A stretch of 41,517 bases of DNA from Parvibaculum sp. (GTDB taxonomy: Bacteria; Pseudomonadota; Alphaproteobacteria; Parvibaculales; Parvibaculaceae), in contig JAHBYK010000015.1 in the NCBI GenBank assembly GCA_019635965.1, positions 1-41,517 of the forward strand. The letters are read 5' to 3'. This document shows, piece after piece, positions 16,869 to 26,959 of the stretch. Made by a program: the position numbers and the translations under genes. Numbering within the stretch: the first letter of the stretch is position 1; each line of letters starts with the position of its first letter. Below the pieces are notes generated by a model that was given only the letters and a program-made list of their open reading frames with translations, did no database searches and was not told the DNA's origin.

Positions 16869-18221
16869 TCAAGCCGTTAGGCCAGAAAGCCGGGCCTCGG
16901 CCCGCTTCCTGCCGATGAGAGGTAGCAGGTTTTTCAGCTCCGGTCCATGCGGCAGCGCGGTGAGCGCGAGGCGAAGCGGCATGAAGAGCGCCTTGCCCCT
17001 GGCGCCGGTCGCCGCTTTCACGGCCTCGGTCCAGAGCCCCCATGTCTCCGGGCCCCAGGGCTCCGGCGGCAGCGCGGCGGCGGCGGCGGCGGCGAAGGCC
17101 TTGTCCTCGATGACCGGCGCGACCGGCCCTTCGACCACGCGGGCCCAGTCCGCTACTTCGGCGAAAAGCGCGAGATTGGGCTTCACGGCCTCCCAGAAAG
17201 CCTCGCCGAGATCGCAGGAGAGCGCGGCAAGGCGGGGCTTCGCATCCGCATAGGGCATCAGATGCAGGCAGGCGGCATTGATGCGCGCGAGGTCTGCCGG
17301 ATCGAAGCGGATGTCGGAGCGGCCGAGGCGGGAAATCTCGAAATGCGATGCCAGCTCGTCGAGCGAGAGCGAGGCTTCCGCCGGATCGGGCGTGCCAAGC
17401 CGGGCGAGCAGCGAGTTGAGCGCCATGGGCTCGAAGCCCGCCTCGCGCAGCGCGCGCAGCGAATAGTGCGTGGCATCGTTGCGCTTCGAAAGCGGCTTGC
17501 CGTCCGGCCCGTTCAGGAGCGAGTAATGCGCAAAGCGCGGCGGCTCCGCGCCCAGCGCACGGATGATCTGGATCTGCACACCGGTATTCGTAATGTGGTC
17601 GGACCCGCGAATGACATGGGTGATGGCAAAGTCGATATCGTCCACAATGCTCGGCAGGGTGTAGAGGAAGCGGCCATCCTCGCGGATCAGCACCGGGTCC
17701 GACAGCGAGGCGCCATCGATTTCCACCGGGCCCTGAATGAGATCGTTGAAGCCGGTGTGCTCATGGTCGAGACGGAAACGCCAGTGCGGGCGGCGGCCTT
17801 CGGCCTCGAGCGCGGCCCGCTCCTCCGCGGTGAGCTTCAGCGCGGCGCGGTCATAGACCGGCGGCAGGCCGCGGGCGAGCTGGCGCTTGCGGCGGCGGTC
17901 GAGCTCCGCGGCGCTTTCATAGGCCGGATAGAGGCGGCCTGCCTGTTTCAGCCTTTCGGCAGCGGCTTCATAGGCGGCGATGCGATCCGACTGGCGGGCA
18001 AAGATGTCGTGGTGCAAGCCAAGCCATGCCAGATCGGCCTCGATGCCTGCCGCATATTCGGCGGTCGAACGCTCGTCATCCGTGTCGTCCATGCGGAGCA
18101 TGAACCTGCCGCCATTCTTCCGTGCAAAGAGGAAGTTCAGCAGCGCCGCACGCGCGTTGCCGACGTGAAGCTCACCCGAGGGCGACGGGGCGAAGCGGAC
18201 GGTGACAGGCTTCCCGCTCAC
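16869..18221 (-). CDS. gltX: glutamyl-tRNA synthetase, second-type paralogue
   Basis: This 450-residue class I synthetase charges tRNA with glutamate. The N-terminus has [14 protein letters not shown] (HIGH motif as HVGN, 19-22) and the KMSKS loop is PLSKR (243-247). Length and C-terminal helical anticodon-binding part fit GluRS. Sequence features ([37 protein letters not shown]) resemble the second GluRS found in many alphaproteobacteria, which often coexists with a canonical one and can have altered tRNA preference. A second gltX elsewhere in the genome is therefore likely. Its ATG overlaps the nadE stop by 4 bases (ATGA), giving a nadE-gltX operon. Confidence 0.92.
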   Translation of the reverse strand: MSGKPVTVRFAPSPSGELHVGNARAALLNFLFARKNGGRFMLRMDDTDDERSTAEYAAGIEADLAWLGLHHDIFARQSDRIAAYEAAAERLKQAGRLYPAYESAAELDRRRKRQLARGLPPVYDRAALKLTAEERAALEAEGRRPHWRFRLDHEHTGFNDLIQGPVEIDGASLSDPVLIREDGRFLYTLPSIVDDIDFAITHVIRGSDHITNTGVQIQIIRALGAEPPRFAHYSLLNGPDGKPLSKRNDATHYSLRALREAGFEPMALNSLLARLGTPDPAEASLSLDELASHFEISRLGRSDIRFDPADLARINAACLHLMPYADAKPRLAALSCDLGEAFWEAVKPNLALFAEVADWARVVEGPVAPVIEDKAFAAAAAAALPPEPWGPETWGLWTEAVKAATGARGKALFMPLRLALTALPHGPELKNLLPLIGRKRAEARLSGLTA

Positions 18222-19885
18222 AGATCCTGATCCCGGAAGCCGTTGACGATCGGGTAGCGGCGGTCACGGCCGAAATTGCGGCTCGTCACCTTCACGCCCG
18301 GCGCGGCCTGGCGCCGCTTGTATTCCGAAATGTAGAGCAAATGCTCGACGCGCTTGACGAGATCGCGGTCGTGACCGCGCTCGACGATTTCGCGCACCGA
18401 CATTTCCTCCTCGACGAGACAATGAAGAATGTCGTCCAGCACCTCATAGGGCGGCAGCGAATCCTCGTCCTTCTGGTCGGGGCGCAGCTCGGCGGAAGGC
18501 GGGCGCGTGATGATGCGTTCGGGAATCACCCTGCCCTGCGGGCCGAGACATCCCTTCGGCATATGCGCATTGCGCCAGCGCGCCAGGCGGAAAACGCGGG
18601 TCTTGTAGAGATCCTTGATCGGATTGAAGCCGCCATTCATGTCGCCATAGATGGTGGCATAGCCGGCCGAGACTTCGGATTTGTTGCCGGTCGTCAGCAG
18701 CATGGACCCGAACTTGTTGGAGATCGCCATGAGGATGACGCCGCGGGCGCGGGACTGGAGATTTTCCTCCGTCGTGCCGGTCTGCGTGCCCTCGAACATT
18801 TTTTCGAGCGCGGAGGTGAAACCTTTCACGGGCTCCTCGATCGGCACGATGTCGTAGCGCGTGCCGAGAAGTCTTGCGCAGGCTTCCGCATCCTCGAGAC
18901 TTTCCGAGGAGGTGTAGCGGTAGGGCAGCATGACGCAATGAACCTTGCCGGCGCCCAGCGCATCGACGGCGATGGCGGCGACGAGCGCCGAGTCGATGCC
19001 GCCGGACAGGCCGAGCACGACGCCCGGAAAGCGGTTCTTCTTCACATAGTCGCGCAGGCCCTGCACCACCGCGAGATAGAGCGCCTCGTCGCCTTCCTCG
19101 ATGCGCGCGACTTCGCCCGGGGCACAGACCCATCCCCTGTCGCCGCGCGACCAGTCGGTGATCGCAATCCTTTCCTGCCAGGCGGGCATTTGCAGCGGCA
19201 GCGAAAGATCCGCGTTGAGCACGAAGGAGGCGCCGTCGAAGACGAGCTCATCCTGTCCGCCGAGCTGGTTCACATAGGCCATGGGCAGCCCGCTTTCCCT
19301 GATGCGGGAAATGACGAGCTGCATACGGGCGTCGAACTTGTTGAAGTCGTAGGGCGAGCCGTTCGGCACGAGCAGGATTTCCGCGCCCGACTCCTCAAGG
19401 CACTCGACCACATCCGGGAACCAGATGTCCTCGCAGATGGGAACGCCGATGCGCACGCCGCGCACAAGGAAGGGACCGGGCATGGGCCCTTCGTCGAAAA
19501 CACGCGGCTCATCGAACACGGAGTAGTTCGGCAGATGGACCTTGGCGCGGTAGCCGCGCACCTCGCCCTTGTCGAGATAGAGGACGGCATTGAAGAGCTT
19601 GCCGTCATCGGCCATCCAGGGGCAGCCGATGAGAACGCCGGGGCCGCCATCCACGGTCTGCCGCGCGAGGTCGATCGCGGCGGCGCGGGCGGCGCGCTGG
19701 AAGGCGCCCTTCAGCACCAGATCCTCGGGCGGATAGCCGGTAAGGAACAACTCGGAAAAAACGATGAGATCCGCACCCGCAATCTCGGCCTCGCGGCGGG
19801 CCTCGACGGCCTTTTGCAGATTGCCGGCGATGTCGCCTACCACGGGGTTCAACTGGGCCAGCGCAATGCGGAGCTTGTCGGTCAT
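18218..19885 (-). CDS. nadE: glutamine-dependent NAD+ synthetase
   Basis: The 555-residue enzyme makes NAD+ from deamido-NAD+, ATP and glutamine. The N-terminal nitrilase-type glutaminase domain (about 5-265) has the Glu-Lys-Cys triad: E45 ([10 protein letters not shown]), K115 (RAKVHLPNY) and C151 (GVPICEDIW). The C-terminal synthetase domain (about 275-550) has the PP-loop SGGIDS (294-299). The stop overlaps gltX, so both are co-transcribed; both reactions draw on the glutamate/glutamine pool. It is divergent from the first oxidoreductase gene, with 185 bp between starts. Confidence 0.96.
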   Translation of the reverse strand: MTDKLRIALAQLNPVVGDIAGNLQKAVEARREAEIAGADLIVFSELFLTGYPPEDLVLKGAFQRAARAAAIDLARQTVDGGPGVLIGCPWMADDGKLFNAVLYLDKGEVRGYRAKVHLPNYSVFDEPRVFDEGPMPGPFLVRGVRIGVPICEDIWFPDVVECLEESGAEILLVPNGSPYDFNKFDARMQLVISRIRESGLPMAYVNQLGGQDELVFDGASFVLNADLSLPLQMPAWQERIAITDWSRGDRGWVCAPGEVARIEEGDEALYLAVVQGLRDYVKKNRFPGVVLGLSGGIDSALVAAIAVDALGAGKVHCVMLPYRYTSSESLEDAEACARLLGTRYDIVPIEEPVKGFTSALEKMFEGTQTGTTEENLQSRARGVILMAISNKFGSMLLTTGNKSEVSAGYATIYGDMNGGFNPIKDLYKTRVFRLARWRNAHMPKGCLGPQGRVIPERIITRPPSAELRPDQKDEDSLPPYEVLDDILHCLVEEEMSVREIVERGHDRDLVKRVEHLLYISEYKRRQAAPGVKVTSRNFGRDRRYPIVNGFRDQDL

Positions 19886-19971
19886 TTTTGAAGCAAATCC
19901 GGGCGGTTATGCCCCAAGGATATGGGGATTCGGCCTCGCGGTTTTAGCCGTTGAGGGGCGTACTCACAATA

Positions 19972-20036
19972 GTTCAGGGGTGAACCGGGCATAAGGGTGT
20001 TTGAGGGGTGCGGCCCCTCGCCAAGGCGGCTAGGCT
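19972..20036 (+). promoter_or_regulatory. promoter/operator region of the first MDR oxidoreductase gene
   Basis: An inverted repeat GTTCAGGGGTGAAC (about 19976-19989) is followed by the element CCAAGGCGGCTAGGCT ending at 20036. A near copy of the second element, and the core GGTTCACCC of the first (reverse strand here), recur before the paralogue at 25855. TAGGCT lies 40 bases before the ATG. The role is inferred from the shared sequence. Confidence 0.4.
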
Positions 20037-20070
20037 GCCCCCAACAACCAGAATTCCGAAGGAGGACCCG

Positions 20071-21069
20071 ATGACCGTGAACCGCCAGATCCTGCTGACC
20101 GAAACGCCACAGGGGAAACTCTCGGAAAGCCACTTCAAACTTTCCGAAGGCGAGGTGCCGCAGCCGAAGGATGGCGAGCTGCTGCTGCGGACCCGGCTCA
20201 TTTCGCTCGATGCGGCAAACCGGGCCTGGATGCAGGGCGCGACCTATCGCTCCGCCGTGAATGCTGGAACGGTGATGGCGGGCGGCTCAGTCTCCGAGGT
20301 GGTGGAGTCGAGGGCGCCGGGATTTGCCAAGGGCGATCTCGTGTTCGCCGATACGGGCTGGCAGGACTATGCCGCCGTGCCTGCGAAGACGGCGCAGAAG
20401 CTGCCGAAGATGGAGCCGCTTTCCCATCTTCTCAGCGTCTATGGCATTGCGGGGCTCACCGCCTATTTCGGGCTGCTGGAAGTTGGCAAGCCGAAGGCCG
20501 GCGATACGGTGGTCGTATCCGCGGCGGCGGGCTCGGTCGGCACGATCGTGGGCCAGATCGCAAAGATCAAGGGCTGCCATGTGATCGGCATCGCGGGCGG
20601 CGCGGCGAAGTGCAAGCTCCTCACCGGCGAACTCGGCTTCGATGCCGCGATCGACTACAAGGCGGAGCCCGTGGGCAAGGCGCTGCGCAAGGCCGCGCCG
20701 AACGGCATCGACGTCTATTTCGACAATGTGGGCGGCGACATTCTGGAGGCGGTGCTGTTCGGCATGAACAATCATGGCCGCATCGCCTGTTGCGGGGCCG
20801 TGTCGCAATATGACGGCGCGGCACCGGCGCATGGCCCGCGCGGGATTCCCGGTCTCATCGTCGTGAAGCGCCTCACCATGCAGGGCTTCATCGTGATGGA
20901 TTATCAGGACAAGCATGATGAGGCGCTGGCGGAGCTTCAGGGCTGGGTCGCCTCCGGGAAGCTCAAGGTGAAGGAGGACATCATGCAGGGGCTCGAGAAC
21001 ACGCCGAAGGCGCTGGTCGGGCTGCTGGCGGGCGACAATATCGGCAAGCGCATGATCAGGGTTTCCTGA
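20071..21069 (+). CDS. NADP-dependent oxidoreductase, zinc-independent MDR family
   Basis: The 332-residue protein belongs to the leukotriene B4 dehydrogenase/prostaglandin reductase type of the medium-chain dehydrogenases (cd05288-like), which reduce activated alkenes with NADPH. The N-terminal GroES-like part covers about 1-120 and the Rossmann part about 125-300, with VVSAAAGSVGTIVGQIAK and DVYFDNVGG. No catalytic zinc ligands are seen. The ATG at 20071 is fixed by GGAGG six bases upstream. It is the first of three paralogues within 8 kb. A strong hairpin after the gene (21105-21150) ends its transcript. Confidence 0.9.
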   Translation: MTVNRQILLTETPQGKLSESHFKLSEGEVPQPKDGELLLRTRLISLDAANRAWMQGATYRSAVNAGTVMAGGSVSEVVESRAPGFAKGDLVFADTGWQDYAAVPAKTAQKLPKMEPLSHLLSVYGIAGLTAYFGLLEVGKPKAGDTVVVSAAAGSVGTIVGQIAKIKGCHVIGIAGGAAKCKLLTGELGFDAAIDYKAEPVGKALRKAAPNGIDVYFDNVGGDILEAVLFGMNNHGRIACCGAVSQYDGAAPAHGPRGIPGLIVVKRLTMQGFIVMDYQDKHDEALAELQGWVASGKLKVKEDIMQGLENTPKALVGLLAGDNIGKRMIRVS

Positions 21070-21104
21070 ACCTCTTGTTTTTCGCAGGTTCCGGCCAATT
21101 TTCA

Positions 21105-21150
21105 GAAAGGCGTCCGGTTTCCGGCGACGGAACGGGCGCCTTTCTTCGTT
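21105..21150 (+). terminator. rho-independent terminator after the first MDR gene
   Basis: GAAAGGCGTCCG (21105-21116) pairs with CGGGCGCCTTTC (21133-21144), 12 pairs including one G-T. An inner stem TTCCG/CGGAA closes on a GCGA tetraloop. The stem is followed by a short T-rich tract (TTCGTT). It separates the oxidoreductase from macA. Confidence 0.7.
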
Positions 21151-21189
21151 GTAGGATGCGGGGACGTTTCGGACAGGCCGGTTGCACGC

Positions 21190-22413
21190 ATGGGATATGA
21201 AAGCGAGACACGGAACGGCGCCCCCACCGGTACAAGGCAACTTGCCGCGCGCCTCGGGGCGACATGGCGCAGTTTCCCTGCCGCCGCCCGCTGGGGCGCC
21301 CTCGCGGCCGTTGCACTCGCCCTCTACTGGATCGTTTCGAGCCTCTTCTTCGGCGGCGAACAGATTTCCTACAGAACGGCAACGGCGACGCGCGGCACCA
21401 TCGAACAGACGGTGACGGCTCTCGGCTCGCTGCAACCGAAAAACTATGTCGATGTGGGCGCGCAGGTTTCCGGCCAGCTCAAGACCGTGCATGTGGAAAT
21501 AGGCGACGCCGTGAAGAAAGGTGAGCTCCTCGCCGAGATCGATGCGAAGGTCTATGAAACGGAAGTGGCGGCGGCGCGGGCACGGCTTGCCGATCTCGAG
21601 TCGCAGCTTGCCGGCGCGGAAGCCGAACTCGTGCTCGCGCGGCGGCAATATGCGCGCAATCTCGACCTCGCAAAGATCGACGCGGTGAGCCGCGATGTGC
21701 TCGACACGAGCGAGACGAGCGTGAAAACCATCGCGGCGCGGATCGGCTCGCTCAAGGCGCAGATCGAGCAGCAGAAATCCACCGTCGAGGGCGGCGAGAC
21801 CAATCTCGGCTTCACGCGGATCTATGCACCGATGGATGGCACGGTGACGGCGCAGCAGGCGCTTCAGGGCCAGACGCTCAATGCGAACCAGACCGCGCCG
21901 ACCATCATGACCATTTCCGATCTTGCGACCATGACCGTGGAAGCGCAGGTCGCCGAAGCCGATGTCGGCAAGCTCGAAGCGGGGATGCCGGTCTATTTCA
22001 CCACGCTCGGCGCGGCCGACCGGCGCTGGAACTCCACGGTCCGCCAGATCCTGCCGACGCCCGAAATCGTCAACGAGGTCGTGCTCTATACCGTGCTGAT
22101 CGACATAGACAACCCGGATGGCCGGCTGATGAAGGACATGACGGCGCAGGTGTTCTTCGTGCTCGGCCGCGCGGACGACGCGATCATCGTGCCTGTCGGC
22201 GCGGTGAGCGAGAACCGGGACGGCACGGCGCGCGTCAGCGTGATGGGCGAGCGCGGGCCGGAAGAACGCGAGGTCAAGGTGGGTCTGAGCAATCGCATGA
22301 ATGCGGAAATTCTCTCCGGCATCGCGGAAGGCGAGCGCGTGGTGACGGGCGTTCAATCCGGCAATGAACCGGCCGGCGGCAGCGCACGCACGCGCCGCAT
22401 GGGCTTCCTCTAG
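21190..22413 (+). CDS. macA: MacA-like periplasmic adaptor of a tripartite efflux pump
   Basis: This 407-residue membrane-fusion protein has an N-terminal membrane anchor (about 36-55), a lipoyl/barrel-sandwich half-motif ([20 protein letters not shown]), a coiled-coil hairpin (about 115-185), the second lipoyl half ([20 protein letters not shown]), then beta-barrel and membrane-proximal domains. It links MacB to the outer-membrane channel across the periplasm and stimulates the MacB ATPase. Its stop is 10 bp before macB, and the three pump genes follow as one operon. The ribosome-binding site at ATG 21190 is weak. Confidence 0.9.
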   Translation: MGYESETRNGAPTGTRQLAARLGATWRSFPAAARWGALAAVALALYWIVSSLFFGGEQISYRTATATRGTIEQTVTALGSLQPKNYVDVGAQVSGQLKTVHVEIGDAVKKGELLAEIDAKVYETEVAAARARLADLESQLAGAEAELVLARRQYARNLDLAKIDAVSRDVLDTSETSVKTIAARIGSLKAQIEQQKSTVEGGETNLGFTRIYAPMDGTVTAQQALQGQTLNANQTAPTIMTISDLATMTVEAQVAEADVGKLEAGMPVYFTTLGAADRRWNSTVRQILPTPEIVNEVVLYTVLIDIDNPDGRLMKDMTAQVFFVLGRADDAIIVPVGAVSENRDGTARVSVMGERGPEEREVKVGLSNRMNAEILSGIAEGERVVTGVQSGNEPAGGSARTRRMGFL

Positions 22414-22423
22414 GGGCGCGGCC

Positions 22424-24379
22424 ATGCATGCACCCGAGCCGCGCAGCAAGACGCCCCTGATCGAACTCAAGGACGTGACCAAGGTCTACCGGACCGGCGG
22501 GCAGGAAGTACGCGCGCTGGACGGCGTGTCCCTGACGATCCGGCATGGCGAGTTCGTGGCCATCATGGGGCAATCGGGCTCCGGCAAATCCACGCTGATG
22601 AATATTCTCGGCTGCCTCGACCGCCCAAGCAGCGGCAGCTATGAGGTATCGGGCACGAATGTCGCCACGCTGACCGGCGACGAACTGGCGGCGCTGCGGC
22701 GCGACACGTTCGGCTTCGTGTTCCAGCGTTACAACCTGCTTTCCACGATGACGGCCACGGAGAATGTGGAACTCCCCGCCATCTATGCCGGCACGACGCG
22801 GAGCGAACGCTTCGAACGCGCAAGGGCGCTTCTTGCCCGGCTCGGCATGGGCGACCGCGCGGCCCACAGGCCGGGCGAGCTATCCGGCGGGCAGCAGCAG
22901 CGGGTTTCCATTGCCCGCGCCTTGATGAACGGGGCGGATGTGATCCTCGCCGACGAGCCGACCGGCGCGCTCGATACGCAGAGCGGCGCGGATGTGCTGA
23001 AGGTTCTGAAGGACCTCAATGCCGAAGGGCATACGATCATTCTCATCACGCATGACGCGGAAGTGGCGCGCCATGCCGACCGGCAAATCCAGATCAGCGA
23101 TGGCAAGATCATCGCCGATAGCGGAGCGAGGATACCGAAAGCCGCGCCGCCCGCGACGGAGGCGCCGGAGGGACATGGCTTCGTCATTCAGGCGGAAATT
23201 GCCGAAGCCGTGAAAATGGCCTTCCGCTCGCTGCGCGCCAACATATTCCGCACGGCGCTGACGCTGCTCGGTGTCGTGATCGGCGTGGCGGCGGTCGTCG
23301 TCATGCTCGCCATCGGCGACGGCAGCAAGGAGAATATCGTGGCGTCCATGCAGAGCATGGGCACCAACCTGCTTGTCATCCGGCCCGGCGCGCCCGGTAT
23401 CCGCTCCAGCGGCGACATCACCACGCTGACGACGGCGGACGCCGAAGCGATCCGCGAGATCGACAATGTGGTGGCGGTCGTTGCCGAGCGGAGCACGGCG
23501 AGCACGCTTCGCTTCGGCAATGTGGACTATCGCACCCAGATCGAAGGCACATGGCCGGAAATGACCACTGTGCGGGACTGGACCGCCGGACAGGGCGGCT
23601 TTTTCACGGAGGCCGATCTCCTTGGCTATGCGCCGGTGATCGTGCTCGGGCAAACGGTCGTCAATGCGCTTTTTCCGAATGGCGAAGACCCTGTCGGGCA
23701 ATATGTGCTGGTCGGCAATATTCCCTTCGAGGTGGCGGGCGTGATGGCGCCGAAGGGCGCAGCCGCTTTCGGGCGCGACCAGGACGATGTCGCCTTCGTG
23801 CCGCTGACCACGGGCTTCATGCGGCTGTTCGGGCGGCAATATGCAAACTCGATCACGGTGAAGGTGGCCGATGCAGCGCGCGTGGGCGAAACCGAGGAAG
23901 CCATCCATGCCCTGCTGCTCGCACGGCACAAGACGGAGGATTTCCAGATCCGCAATACGGCCTCGATGCTCGAAACGCTTGAGAGCATGTCGAATACCAT
24001 GACGATCCTGCTCGGTTCGGTCGCGGCGATTTCGCTTCTCGTCGGCGGCATCGGCGTGATGAACATCATGCTGGTGAGCGTGACGGAGCGGACGCGCGAA
24101 ATCGGCATCCGCATGGCGACCGGCGCGCGGATGAGCAACATTCTCGTGCAGTTCAACACCGAGGCGCTTGTCGTCTGCGGCGTGGGCGGCGTCATGGGCG
24201 TGGTGCTCGGTCTTTCCGTGGCGCAGGCTCTGGCCGGGGCGGGACTCAATATTTCGATCAATCCCATGCCTTCGATCCTCGCTTTCAGTTGCGCCGTGCT
24301 GACAGGGCTCGTGTTCGGCTTTCTGCCGGCGCGCAAGGCGGCGCGTCTCGACCCCGTGGTCGCGCTGGCATCGGAGTGA
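22424..24379 (+). CDS. macB: MacB-like ABC transporter, ATPase fused to FtsX-type permease
   Basis: The 651-residue inner-membrane protein has an N-terminal ATPase domain (about 10-240): Walker [11 protein letters not shown], signature [15 protein letters not shown], Walker [12 protein letters not shown] first TM helix follows (about 270-295), then a large periplasmic domain (about 300-520) and three C-terminal TM helices of the FtsX domain (about 530-640). It powers macrolide, peptide or siderophore export with MacA and an outer-membrane channel. ATG 22424 (MHAPEPRS) lies just after the macA stop. The family is certain; the substrate is not. Confidence 0.93.
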   Translation: MHAPEPRSKTPLIELKDVTKVYRTGGQEVRALDGVSLTIRHGEFVAIMGQSGSGKSTLMNILGCLDRPSSGSYEVSGTNVATLTGDELAALRRDTFGFVFQRYNLLSTMTATENVELPAIYAGTTRSERFERARALLARLGMGDRAAHRPGELSGGQQQRVSIARALMNGADVILADEPTGALDTQSGADVLKVLKDLNAEGHTIILITHDAEVARHADRQIQISDGKIIADSGARIPKAAPPATEAPEGHGFVIQAEIAEAVKMAFRSLRANIFRTALTLLGVVIGVAAVVVMLAIGDGSKENIVASMQSMGTNLLVIRPGAPGIRSSGDITTLTTADAEAIREIDNVVAVVAERSTASTLRFGNVDYRTQIEGTWPEMTTVRDWTAGQGGFFTEADLLGYAPVIVLGQTVVNALFPNGEDPVGQYVLVGNIPFEVAGVMAPKGAAAFGRDQDDVAFVPLTTGFMRLFGRQYANSITVKVADAARVGETEEAIHALLLARHKTEDFQIRNTASMLETLESMSNTMTILLGSVAAISLLVGGIGVMNIMLVSVTERTREIGIRMATGARMSNILVQFNTEALVVCGVGGVMGVVLGLSVAQALAGAGLNISINPMPSILAFSCAVLTGLVFGFLPARKAARLDPVVALASE

Positions 24380-24384
24380 GACAG

Positions 24385-25740
24385 ATGAAGCCATATTTCC
24401 ACCATTCAGCCCTTCTTGCCGCCGCGCTCGCTCTTGCCGCCTGCTCGATGGCGCCGGACTATGAGCGGCCGCAGACAGGGGCGGCGGCGAACTGGAGCGG
24501 GCCGCAGGAAGCGGGTGCGCCGGTGAGTGCCGAATGGTGGACGAATTTCGGCGACCCGGAGCTGACGCTGCTGATGCAGACGGCGATGGCCAGCAATCTC
24601 GACATTGCGCAGGCGCTGGCGCGGATCGACCAGGCGCGCGGCGCCGCGCGCGCCGCGGGGGCATCGCTGCTGCCGCAGCTTTCGGGCAGCGGCAGCGCCG
24701 CAACGCGCGCGGCCGATGGCGGCGCATCACGCGAGAGCGCCGATATCGGCTTGTCGGCAAGCTATGCGCTCGACCTCTGGGGCCGCTATCGCAACCAGGC
24801 GGGTGCGGCGCGCTTCTCGCTCGATGCCACGACCTTCGACAAGGAAACAACGGCGCTTCTCGTTCAGTCGCAGGTGGCGAGCACCTATTTCACGATCCTT
24901 GCGGTGAGGGACCAGATCGCCATTGCCGAAGAGTCGCTTGCGGCGGCGCGCGGCACGCTCGACATCGTCGAAGCGCGCTACAAGGCGGGCAGTATTTCAG
25001 GGCTCGATCTCGCGCAGCAGCGCAACACGGTGGCGAGCATCGAGGCGGGTATTCCCTCGCTCAAGGCGAACCTTGCCGCACAGCAAAATGCGCTGGCGAT
25101 CCTCACCGGGCGGACGCCGGGCACATTCGGCATCGAAGGCGAGACGCTGGCGCGCGCCAGGCTGCCCGCGATTGCGGCGGGGCAGCCCTCCGACCTGCTG
25201 GAGCGGCGGCCGGACATAAAGAGTGCGGAAGCGCGGCTCAAGGGCGCCAATGCCGATATTGGCGCGGCACGGGCGGCCTTCTTCCCGAGCCTCGATCTTT
25301 CGGCTTCGATCACGCGGAGCTTTGCCACGGCCTCGCCCGCGGAGACGCTGACAGCCGCCGGGGCATCGCTTCTCGCGCCGGTCTTTTCCGGCGGCACGCT
25401 GGAAGGGAACCTGCAATCGGCGAATGCCCGGCAGCGGGAACTTGCGGCAAGCTATCAGCTGACCGTTCTCAACTCCTTTGGCGAGGTGGAGAATGCGCTG
25501 GTCAATGTGGAAGCGACGGCGGAGCGCGAGCGGCTGCTGACCATTGCGGCGGAAGAAGCAGGCAAGGCTTACCAGCTTGCGGAAGCGCGCTACCGCGCGG
25601 GCGCGAGCGATCTTCTCTCCGTGCTCGATGCGCAGCGCGCCTGGCTTTCCGCGCGGGACAGCGCGGCGCAGGCGAAACTCAACCGCTATACGACGGCGGT
25701 AGACCTTTTCGTGGCGCTGGGCGGCGGCTGGCAGAGCTGA
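24385..25740 (+). CDS. NodT-family outer-membrane efflux lipoprotein (TolC-like)
   Basis: The 451-residue outer-membrane factor has a lipoprotein signal peptide with lipobox LAAC (Cys20), so the mature protein is lipidated and anchored in the outer membrane. Two outer-membrane-efflux repeats follow (about 60-245 and 260-445), with typical NLDIAQALARIDQAR, GDAGxAR-like (NADIGAARAAFFPSLDL) and RYRAGASDLLSVLDAQR segments. It starts 5 bp after the macB stop and completes the MacAB-channel pump. The outer-membrane partner of MacAB is often encoded elsewhere, but here it is inside the operon. Confidence 0.92.
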   Translation: MKPYFHHSALLAAALALAACSMAPDYERPQTGAAANWSGPQEAGAPVSAEWWTNFGDPELTLLMQTAMASNLDIAQALARIDQARGAARAAGASLLPQLSGSGSAATRAADGGASRESADIGLSASYALDLWGRYRNQAGAARFSLDATTFDKETTALLVQSQVASTYFTILAVRDQIAIAEESLAAARGTLDIVEARYKAGSISGLDLAQQRNTVASIEAGIPSLKANLAAQQNALAILTGRTPGTFGIEGETLARARLPAIAAGQPSDLLERRPDIKSAEARLKGANADIGAARAAFFPSLDLSASITRSFATASPAETLTAAGASLLAPVFSGGTLEGNLQSANARQRELAASYQLTVLNSFGEVENALVNVEATAERERLLTIAAEEAGKAYQLAEARYRAGASDLLSVLDAQRAWLSARDSAAQAKLNRYTTAVDLFVALGGGWQS

Positions 25741-25817
25741 CGGTTCACCCGTTCACAACCTGTTGTTCACGGACGCCCGGAAGATTCCTTCCCCGCTCTG
25801 GCAAAGGCCGCTAGGCT
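25741..25817 (+). promoter_or_regulatory. promoter/operator region of the second MDR oxidoreductase gene
   Basis: GTTCAC occurs at 25743, 25751 and 25765, and GGCAAAGGCCGCTAGGCT ends at 25817, 37 bases before the ATG. The last element closely resembles the one before the paralogue at 20071, and GGTTCACCC occurs in both regions. Shared control is inferred. Confidence 0.4.
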
Positions 25818-25854
25818 CCTCCCCAATGAAAATCATGAAACGGGAGAGGACCCC

Positions 25855-26880
25855 ATGACCAATCTCACCTCGAAGGAAATCCGGCTGAAGGCGCGGCCTG
25901 TCGGCATGCCGAAGGAGAGCGATTTCGAACTTGCGACGGCCGATGTGCGCCAGCCGGGCGATGGCGAAGTGCTTGTGCGCAACATCTGGATGTCGGTCGA
26001 CCCCTATATGCGCGGGCGCATGATGGACCGCGAAAGCTATGTGCCGCCATTCCAGATCGGCAAGCCGCTCGAGGGCGGCGCGATCGGCCAGGTGGTGGAG
26101 TCGAAAAGCGGCAAGCTCAAGGTTGGCACCTATGTGAATCACATGTGGGGCTGGCGCGAATATGCGACGGGGCCGGCGGAGGCTTTCACGCCGGTCGATC
26201 CGGCGCTCGGGCCGATCGAGGCCTATCTCGGCGTGCTGGGTATGCCGGGCATGACGGCCTGGGCCGGTCTCTTCAAGGTGGCGGGGCTCAAGGACGGCGA
26301 GACGGTGTTCGTCTCCGCCGCATCGGGCGCTGTCGGCGCGGTCGTCTGCCAGCTTGCCAAGGCGCATGGCTGCTATGTGGTGGGCTCGGCCGGCTCGGAC
26401 GAGAAGTGCAAATGGCTCACCGATGTCGCCGGTATCGACAAGGCGATCAACTACAAGACCTGCGGCGATCTCACCAAGGCGGTGGCGGATGCCTTCCCGA
26501 AGGGGATCGACGTCTATTTCGAGAATGTCGGCGGCGCGCATCTCGAAGCGGCGATCAATGCCATGCGCCCGAATGGCCGCCTCGCCATGTGCGGCATGAT
26601 CGAGCAATATAACGACACGACGCCGCGCCCCGGCCCGACGAACCTCATCCAGATCGTCGGCAAGAGCCTGATGCTCAAGGGCTTCATCGTTTCCAACTAT
26701 TTCCAGCATATCGGCGAGTTCTATGCCGAGATGGGTCCGCTCATCGCCAGCGGCAAGATGAAGTGGGAAGAGACGGTTGAAAACGGCATCGAGAATGCGC
26801 CCAAGGCCTTCCTCAATCTCTTCAAGGGCGCGAATTTCGGCAAGATGCTGGTGAAGATCGGCCCCGACAAGGCGGTGTGA
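25855..26880 (+). CDS. NADP-dependent oxidoreductase, zinc-independent MDR family
   Basis: The 341-residue paralogue of the 20071 gene is closer to the YncB/CurA-like bacterial subgroup (SVDPYMRGRMMD; LGVLGMPGMTAWAGL; VSAASGAVGAVVCQLAK; IDVYFENVGG). It is predicted to be a cytosolic NADPH-dependent alkenal/enone or curcumin-type reductase. GGGAGAGGACCCC directly before ATG 25855 gives a firm start. It is followed after 79 bp by a third paralogue on the same strand, with a hairpin between them. Confidence 0.9.
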   Translation: MTNLTSKEIRLKARPVGMPKESDFELATADVRQPGDGEVLVRNIWMSVDPYMRGRMMDRESYVPPFQIGKPLEGGAIGQVVESKSGKLKVGTYVNHMWGWREYATGPAEAFTPVDPALGPIEAYLGVLGMPGMTAWAGLFKVAGLKDGETVFVSAASGAVGAVVCQLAKAHGCYVVGSAGSDEKCKWLTDVAGIDKAINYKTCGDLTKAVADAFPKGIDVYFENVGGAHLEAAINAMRPNGRLAMCGMIEQYNDTTPRPGPTNLIQIVGKSLMLKGFIVSNYFQHIGEFYAEMGPLIASGKMKWEETVENGIENAPKAFLNLFKGANFGKMLVKIGPDKAV

Positions 26881-26885
26881 TCCCC

Positions 26886-26940
26886 GTCATTCCAGCGACG
26901 GCATGGTGGCCCGGGCTCAAAACCCGGGCCATACTGTTTT
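26886..26940 (+). repeat. palindromic intergenic element / possible terminator
   Basis: TGGCCCGGG (26907-26915) and CCCGGGCCA (26923-26931) form a perfect 9-bp stem with a 7-base loop, followed by TACTGTTTT. The 5' flank GTCATTCCAGCGACGG resembles the start of the alphaproteobacterial palindromic repeat also seen at 31664-31750. It lies between the second and third oxidoreductase genes and may attenuate transcription. Confidence 0.5.
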
Positions 26941-26959
26941 CAACGAGGGAGGAAGAATC

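Noticed and set aside
20287..22482. Long antisense open frame of over 700 codons opposite the first oxidoreductase and macA
   Set aside because: It crosses two clear genes and a terminator, has no domain, and its Arg/His/Ala-rich product is typical of the complement of GC-rich coding DNA.
22880..24850. Long antisense open frame opposite macB and nodT
   Set aside because: The forward genes have complete family motifs; the antisense product is His/Arg-rich with no fold-like pattern.
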